From: Phytophthora vignae f. sp. vignae
Lineage: Eukaryota; Oomycota; Peronosporomycetes; Peronosporales; Peronosporaceae
Reading direction: 5' to 3'
DNA length: 64,000 bases
Assembly (NCBI GenBank): GCA_016169955.1
Contig: JABJUM010000038.1
Location: 620,001 to 684,000 of the forward strand
A program made the position numbers and the translations under genes. Positions 59,701-64,000 of this stretch are shown one piece after another. The notes beneath the pieces were generated by a model. That model did not search any database, was not told the origin of the DNA, and saw only the letters and a list, made by a program, of their open reading frames with translations. The number at the start of each line of letters is the position of its first letter. Position 1 is the first letter of the stretch.

Positions 59701-60156
59701 GCTATCGAAATCCAAAAACTTCACGCCCAAGTCCACAGGGACTTTAGGCACCGTGACACGAGTGCCCGTCGCGAGACGAACAGTGACGATGTCACTCCCA
59801 CGCGCTATCAGCGCCTCAGCATAAAGCTGACTTCCGTCCATCGTGGAACGTCGGGCGTAATTACCCGACGCTCCCGAATCAATCAAAATCGTCCATGGCT
59901 TTGTGAAGCCCTTCACCCAAGCCTGGACGACTAGCAAGCCCGGCTTGCATACACGTTCCGTGTTATAGAGTACGGGTCTCTTCGGGGCTAAGTCCTGTTG
60001 ACCTCCACCTCTCCGAGGCTCAATAGAACTTAGTTCTTCCCCAGTAGGCCGCCCCGCGCCTACTGGGTTTTCTCGTTTCCCCGAGACGAACCAGAGCCCT
60101 GGCTCGAACCCGAAGAGCGGCTTGCCGAAGCCTGGCGCTGGAAGCGCAGCGGACAT
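56761..60156 (-). CDS. Protease, reverse transcriptase and RNase H of the outer Gypsy element
   Basis: The 1131-residue frame overlaps the end of gag by about 97 bp in another phase. The protease has LIDSGASGNY at residues 91-100. A linker with four imperfect 40-residue repeats (IPLSGCASEGDALL) lies between protease and RT. RT shows FCVRKPNGKWRIVHAF, ALDLVDGYYQLLM, MPQGLSNAPVTFNRLV and YFDD near residue 743. RNase H shows VVCDASDFAIGCALLQ and YTDHASLRTATQ. The H2C2 integrase finger begins (HLGREKIYSSVSAHY) and is cut by a TAG, after which the same frame goes on (WPKMYKWTSTYV). One stop codon apart, Pol is continuous, so the element was probably active recently. Confidence 0.9.
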   Translation of the reverse strand: MSAALPAPGFGKPLFGFEPGLWFVSGKRENPVGAGRPTGEELSSIEPRRGGGQQDLAPKRPVLYNTERVCKPGLLVVQAWVKGFTKPWTILIDSGASGNYARRSTMDGSQLYAEALIARGSDIVTVRLATGTRVTVPKVPVDLGVKFLDFDSVERCLVLDLDSRYDLILGMAWLERHEPWIDWRSKTLGATHFSPGGALASHEPTSARKQKRFWREHWTESVNVLDIGVSELMDTEDVENERSERGSRTAGGAARIPLSGCASEGDALLYSSEDKVGMEPRSHGRGPADERCGAALIPLSGCASEGDALLRAGEGAVDRKSSEDGRCPDQGCGAAPIPLSGRASEGDALLRASDGAVGTMPKDKGLCPDEDRGVTRNPLSGGCGSCSPSLSVGKDTGAPLELNEVVTPGVKKHAKSRSSSGRTVSMKRRQRRKALAARRKASAVSRGERGVSSGEAPRESEQLYTLVNGVTGDVDGGINLDDLPSLSALLELDEMSLAEFGDALKAGDLAEVVVIRPEEELNSSSLLDEAVLEDTKKALNARSGSAILKDPSDPLYPVVREYQDVVSKEPPSGLPPDRGVRHEIDLVPGTKYCVTRQWPLPKEQCDVIDAFFRAKHEAGMVRESKSPHSTPTFCVRKPNGKWRIVHAFNKLNAATIPAQTPIPRKDVLQNNMAGCTMYSALDLVDGYYQLLMRTSDIPLTAVSTPSGMLWEWLVMPQGLSNAPVTFNRLVTQLFRPHRAYAQTYFDDIFVHSRAEHGKTDMENHVEHLRAVLECMRQNKLYANIDKCIFGAEEIPFLGCFIGKRGLRADPVKVKAIVDWPVPKNQKDLRKWLGLANYLHKYSENYAEMARPLSNLLKKDAEWCWDTEHQDAFAAIKDSLLHAPILALPDPARPFSVVCDASDFAIGCALLQVDAEVRERVVAFESRQLKAAEKNYPVHDKVLLAMKYALVKFRVHLLGSQPFVIYTDHASLRTATQSPHLSQRMARWLSFFAEYNFEVKYKIGRQNVLADALSRRPDYELAHVTTVTSSLPDLIRTAYAKDDTCVALLKALGSTEFQNSDIELSARVRARLHRYTLDGGLLFYSTGSEDTPRVVIPHDEDLKYRILYEAHDTPLAGHLGREKIYSSVSAHY
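58985..59420 (-). repeat. Tandem 120-bp coding repeats in the protease-RT linker
   Basis: The unit containing cagcagggcgtcgccctc...ctcagcggaatt recurs near 59106, 59226 and 59350, with a weaker copy near 59000. Translated, each gives IPLSGxASEGDALL plus a charged spacer. Spacing of about 120 bp keeps the frame. Confidence 0.8.
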
Positions 60157-61064
60157 CCGGCGCGCAGGTGACGCGTGTCACCACAGATAAAGCATCGGCG
60201 GATGCCGCGCCGCTGCTCAGCAGCACGAAGCTCGGCTTCTTCGTCTTCAGCATAGCTGAGGTCCATAGGCTCCGGACCGTTCGACGAACTGGTATGAGGA
60301 GCGTGCCACCCAAGTCTTGACGACTTAAAGTTGTGCTCCGCGTTCAACGCGATGCTCACAGCCTCTTCAAAAGAGCTTGGGTGAGTACGGAATACTTCCG
60401 TCCTGGCCACGCCAGTGCGAAGTCCCTCCATAAACACCGTGACGGTGACTACCTCAGCCAGAGGGTCGGCAGACATGCCCGCAATGAGAGTTCTCAACTC
60501 CTGGACATAGTCCACCAGCTCCTTCTTACCCTGCCGGGTAGCCAGGAAGCGGGAGCGCACGCGATACGCCTCGTTAGGCGGAGCGAACACCCGGGACAAC
60601 TGCTGCTTCAGCTGGTCCCACGTCGGGAAGGCCGCGTCGACCGACGTCCCTGACGTTAGTGCCCACTCTCTCGCTCGCCCACCGAGCTTCGAGATAGCTA
60701 GCGCGACGCGCTGCGACTCCGTCCGGAGTAGAGCTGAGCTCATAGCCATCTCGACTTCACGGGTCCAAAGCATTAAGCTTTCCCCTTCCTTGCCTTCGAA
60801 GGTCTTCACGCTCAACATGAGCGGCTTGGGTCTTGTTCCCGCGTCGGACGACGTAGCGGGCGCTTGGGGCGCCGCGGCCGTTGCCATCCTCTGCTGGAGG
60901 TGCTCTAACAGAGCATTCTCGTAGCTTGAGAACGCCTCGAGACGCGCGTTCACCGCGTCCGGGCCTTGCTGCGCAAGTTGCGTCACGCCCTCCGGGCCCA
61001 GCAAGGACATAAGCTTTTTAAGCGCATCCTGCTGGTTAGGGGGCAAGTGAGCGAACTGCTCCAT
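60060..61064 (-). CDS. Gag of the outer Gypsy element
   Basis: The product has 334 residues. The capsid-like region includes LSVKTFEGKEGESLMLWTRE and TWDQLKQQLSRVFAPPNEAY, followed by RQGKKELVDYVQELRTLIAG. A CCHC zinc knuckle (CFICGDTRHLRAGC) sits near residue 290. Size and order match standard Gypsy Gag. The frame is intact. The start lies about 40 bp inside the primer-binding site. Confidence 0.88.
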   Translation of the reverse strand: MEQFAHLPPNQQDALKKLMSLLGPEGVTQLAQQGPDAVNARLEAFSSYENALLEHLQQRMATAAAPQAPATSSDAGTRPKPLMLSVKTFEGKEGESLMLWTREVEMAMSSALLRTESQRVALAISKLGGRAREWALTSGTSVDAAFPTWDQLKQQLSRVFAPPNEAYRVRSRFLATRQGKKELVDYVQELRTLIAGMSADPLAEVVTVTVFMEGLRTGVARTEVFRTHPSSFEEAVSIALNAEHNFKSSRLGWHAPHTSSSNGPEPMDLSYAEDEEAELRAAEQRRGIRRCFICGDTRHLRAGCPLRFQRQASASRSSGSSQGSGSSRGNEKTQ

Positions 61065-61102
61065 TCTCCACAGAGGGTCAGTCTATACAGACTCAGGTGT
61101 CG

Positions 61103-61123
61103 GATTGACTACAAGTGCTACCA
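61103..61123 (-). promoter_or_regulatory. tRNA primer-binding site of the outer element
   Basis: The minus strand after the 5' LTR reads CT then TGGTAGCACTTGTAGTCAAT, the complement of a tRNA 3' end closing in CCA. Confidence 0.75.
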
Positions 61124-61125
61124 AG

Positions 61126-61498
61126 TGCAGCGGGGCTGCCGTAGCTTTAGCGTCAGAGGAAGACGTGACAGACTCACAGAGTCTCAGCTTAAGAAAGCCC
61201 GTTCTAATACCAGAACGCACGAGTCCGTACTCCCTACGGACTCCAAGAGTCAACCCTTAACTCTTTACTGTGAATCTCAAACTGAATGTATTTCTCTTTA
61301 TCGCGGCAAAGCCGCCTTTGGTGTAAATGTATCTGGTTCACTATCTAGCATAGTGAACCCTAGTCATATGCATAATCTGTGGCTCTGAAGCCGTGTACTG
61401 ATTCTCCTACTGAAATAGGTTAGACAGTGTGCGCCACACAAGCCTGTGTGTCCCACACTCCGTAACCCTTCGGGTAACTCTCGTGTAACCCCGTTACA
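61126..61498 (-). repeat. 5' LTR of the outer Gypsy element
   Basis: Same 373 bp as 35531-35903; the one visible difference is aaATgta versus aaACgta near 61326. It is followed by TAGGC, the right target duplication. Confidence 0.93.
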
Positions 61499-61503
61499 TA
61501 GGC

Positions 61504-63133
61504 GGAAAGCATTAGCTCCGGTGGCTACCAGCACGGGGCCGCACAGTGGTGACCAAACAGCTTATGGCCAAGACGGGGATAGGGATGGCTTGGAGGAAGC
61601 GTTGTCGGCACCGGCGGTCGGTTAACCCCGCCGGCTGCTTCCGGCAATACCCGATCAATGTACAGCGGACGCAGGTGTCCTTCGCCCGAAGGCACACGCG
61701 GACCCTTGCGCCCCTCAGTCAAGGCGCTACTCGTGCACCTCGACCCCCGTGATCTCTCTCCACGGTCCCGCCGCCCTCCTCGCCACTGCCCCATTATCCG
61801 TGTGCGAGCCTCTCCTTCGCTTACCTCCTCTTACTGCCGTGCAGTTAGCCTTCGCCCTCGCTCCACGCGAGGTAACTCGGCAGCCCGTGTCTTCGGTCGC
61901 AACGCAATGTATTTAGTCTTAACTTGCTACAGCTCTGTAACAAATTGCAACTGAGGGTCGAGCTGCCAGGCCGCCGCTCGTTGCCCCCGCTTACTTCCTC
62001 CTCCCCTACACATTGGGCGCCTTCCTACTCTACCTGGACCTCTCCCTCTTCACGTCTCATCCCCGCTATCCTAGCCTCCTGGCCGCTCGTCGTAGATCTC
62101 GCGTCGCCTCGGCTCCTCGCACACTCACTCCGTGTCCCTGCCCGACGTGTCGCCCTCCTGCGATCTTCTGCAGACTCCCTTCTTCAACTTGGCCCTCCCG
62201 GCGGTGGCGGTAGTCGACTGACTCGCCTCAGCCACCGTCTGCTGCCCGCCGTACTTCTCCGCCACCGACTTGTCCTTGGTGAGCCACACGAACGACTACG
62301 TCAAGTCGATCACGACGCAGCCGCTGCTCACCTGCTCTGAGTCACCCCTCGCCGCACAGTGACGCGACATGCTACTACAAAGGTATCATTATCGATTGGG
62401 GAAAGCTTGCGAATCCAGTCTTCAAACCGATTTGCACCGCGTTCTTCGCAGTAGGCAGTTTAAACAGTCGTTGTAACGTTTAACCTATGTTTCGCAACAT
62501 CTACAGCAAGTTGTTCATGCCCTACATGCAGATCCGAGTGTACTTCAAAAAGTCATTTCAGAAAATTAAGTGTCAATGACCGCTGGACACTTCGTGTATG
62601 ACAATATATATCCCCGTGGCGGCTGCCACGGGGATATATTTTGAAACCAATTTGATAAGTATTTGCGTGTATATGATACAGGGGGCGGCGCTGAGAAGCT
62701 AAGATACAACATTATCCGAAGCAATGCCCCTCTAGAAACTGGGGCGAATATTCGCCGAGAGGATGCTGCTATACTAGTAGTAGGGGATAAAGAAACAAAG
62801 TGAGAAGAAGATCGAATAATATTATACACACAATGTGATACTACAACATCCTCATTGAGACTGATCTTTCGCGAAATCTACCGGTATCTAATTCGGTTGA
62901 TCATCCTACTTGTACAACTAGTATTACAGAGGACGGAAACTGTACATAAGTTTGTACAGTTGGTGCTGGTTGAATGTTGCAATAAACGATCACTGCTTTA
63001 AATCATCCGAGAGATTGCTCGTGGTGGGTTTCCGGTTGGATACGGACATGAGTAATCATGACTGTAGTATTTTGCGAAGTAAGTAGGCATCCGGAGTTTG
63101 AGGTCTTCCTCTTGTTTTTGGCACTCCAGTGAG
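61504..63133. other. Gene-poor flank with a hairpin
   Basis: Several short frames exist (for example FSATDLSLVSHTNDYVKSI near 62253-62350), but none has a domain I recognise. This piece could be a decayed gene end. A stem-loop with 15-bp arms (62606-62620/62625-62639, ATATATCCCCGTGGC, loop GGCT) lies in the AT-rich part. Confidence 0.4.
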
Positions 63134-63150
63134 TCATTCTTCAATTCGCA
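63134..63150 (+). promoter_or_regulatory. Oomycete Inr+FPR core promoter
   Basis: TCATTCTTCAATTCGCA lies 54 nt upstream of the ATG at 63204, the same block as at the other Kazal genes. Confidence 0.75.
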
Positions 63151-63203
63151 TCGAGCTCCGCACACATCCAGTACCACATCTAGCCACCAAGCACCCAAGC
63201 ACG

Positions 63204-63455
63204 ATGAAGTTCGCCCTTGACCTTGTTCTCGCAGTCGCCGTGTCGACCGCTGCCATCGACGATGAGTGCAGCCTCGAATGCCAGGATGTGCACAAACCGG
63301 TGTGCGGCTGCAATAACGAGACGTACTACAACGAGTGCCACCTGCGCCTCAAGTCCTGCCTAACCGACGATGAAGTTGTCAAGGTGTCAGATGGCGAGTG
63401 CGCGGCCACGCCCGCGATTCCGGCGCCCCCATCGCTCAATGCATTGGACATGTAG
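63204..63455 (+). CDS. Secreted single-domain Kazal-type inhibitor
   Basis: Eighty-three residues: a short signal peptide (MKFALDLVLAVAVSTAA), then one six-cysteine Kazal unit (CSLEC, QDVHKPVCGCNNETYYNEC, LKSC, DGEC). An additional Cys sits next to the third one (VCGC), which is unusual and could disturb disulfide pairing. P1 by position is Asp. A short Pro/Ala tail ends NALDM. It lacks the second, four-cysteine unit found in the 29.8-kb gene, which it otherwise resembles closely. Probably secreted; inhibitor activity is inferred. Confidence 0.82.
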   Translation: MKFALDLVLAVAVSTAAIDDECSLECQDVHKPVCGCNNETYYNECHLRLKSCLTDDEVVKVSDGECAATPAIPAPPSLNALDM

Positions 63456-63545
63456 TAGGTCGTGGAGACAGACACAAAGAACACCAAAATGGGGGCGCTG
63501 GAACGCCCAAAGCTACCAACATATACTACGATAGTTGCTGCTTAG

Positions 63546-64000
63546 TTCTTCGTTGTCCATCTTGCCTTCAGGGTGAGTCCTCTCGAGCCCTTCACGGCAA
63601 AACCCAAACTCCTCAATCTCCTACTGGGGCTCTACGCTGGAAGCGGAGCTTCCCAGATAACGAACGGATCATGCAACCCCCGCCATCTTACCTACCCTGG
63701 TCCGTTAGTGCAGTCCAGGAATACGGCGAGGAGTTCATCGAAGCTTGACAAAGATAGCAGGGCTGCTCTGCAGCCCACCACCACATTGCCCTCCAAAGCT
63801 TCGCATGGCGACGTTGTGACTGTCCTTGCTGAGACCAACCGATCGCTCCATTCCAATCAATCCGCACTGCGTATCCGCTGGCGAGCTGAACGAGAACCTT
63901 GCGTCGACGTTCACCGCCCTCACCGTCGTGGCTACCAACGGGCTGCCGCAATTGCCGAACGCATCCAGGCATCGCTACCCGCACTGACACAGCCGATTTA
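63546..64000 (+). other. Unidentified open frame running off the right edge
   Basis: After TAG at 63543-63545 one plus-strand frame stays open to the end of the window (about 151 codons) without an early ATG. It includes PRHLTYPGPLVQSRNTARSS and LPSKASHGDVVTVLAETNRS. It could be an exon, part of a retroelement or chance. No domain is recognised. Confidence 0.25.

Larger units (their letters stand above)
35531..61498 (-). mobile_element. Outer Ty3/Gypsy chromovirus-like retrotransposon, split by a nested element
   Basis: Two 373-bp LTRs (35531-35903 and 61126-61498) are identical except for one base that I can see. They are bordered by the 5-bp target duplication TAGGC (35526-35530 and 61499-61503). 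The element reads on the minus strand: primer-binding site, gag, protease, reverse transcriptase, RNase H, integrase, chromodomain, polypurine tract. A second Gypsy element (37440-55239) has landed between integrase and chromodomain. Without it the element would be about 8.2 kb. Confidence 0.93.

Overview
The window looks like a piece of an oomycete nuclear genome, most likely Phytophthora or a close relative. The reasons are compact host genes with introns of about 60-80 nt, secreted Kazal-type protease inhibitors of the EPI type, oomycete core promoters (TCATTC-like initiator followed by CAATTTG), a DUF6818-type protein, and a heavy load of nested transposons. No bacterial, phage or CRISPR features are visible.

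Host genes lie mostly in 1-30 kb. They are a RING-finger C-terminus (1-198), an SR-rich nuclear protein (about 307-934, minus), V-ATPase subunit C (3162-4935, eight exons), a peroxisome-type Lon protease (5136-7913, minus), an ADP-ribosylglycohydrolase with a damaged 5' end (about 13587-14564) and a HAD-IIA phosphatase (15011-16024, minus). A dispersed Kazal family runs through the same region: an acidic-repeat protein at 8229-9653 (minus), a three-domain gene at 26505-27389, a two-domain gene at 29828-30259 and a one-domain gene at 63204-63455, with pseudogenes at 11999-13007 (minus) and 27726-28250. Several share the same core promoter, and several share linker motifs outside the Kazal fold.

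DNA transposons fill the spaces between these genes. I could define terminal inverted repeats and target duplications for a hAT MITE (2157-2663), a Tc1/mariner deletion derivative (10587-11535), an apparently intact pogo/Tigger element (23655-25384) and two pogo deletion derivatives (30454-31006 and 31133-31788). A MULE at about 31787-33629 has captured an ABC-transporter fragment and a second host-like fragment. Between 18.3 and 23.5 kb a SET-domain methyltransferase gene, a DUF6818 Myb-like gene and a three-exon PIF/Harbinger transposase sit between imperfect inverted repeats. This may be one chromatin-modifying Harbinger element.

From 35.5 to 61.5 kb there are two nested Ty3/Gypsy retrotransposons, both on the minus strand. 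The outer one has 373-bp LTRs that differ at one base by eye, and a 5-bp TAGGC target duplication. It is split by an inner 17.8-kb element with LTRs of about 1.97 kb and a GTGA duplication. The inner element carries a 1464-aa Gag, apparently two RNase H domains, a chromodomain integrase, several frameshifts, and a 1053-aa open frame in antisense between integrase and the 3' LTR. The outer element also has a long antisense frame. The inner insertion interrupts it, and it becomes continuous again when the insertion and one target copy are removed.

The remaining stretches (9.7-10.6, 11.5-12.0, 14.6-15.0, 25.4-26.4, 28.3-29.7, 33.6-35.5 and 61.5-63.1 kb) hold palindromes, low-complexity DNA and unidentified short frames.
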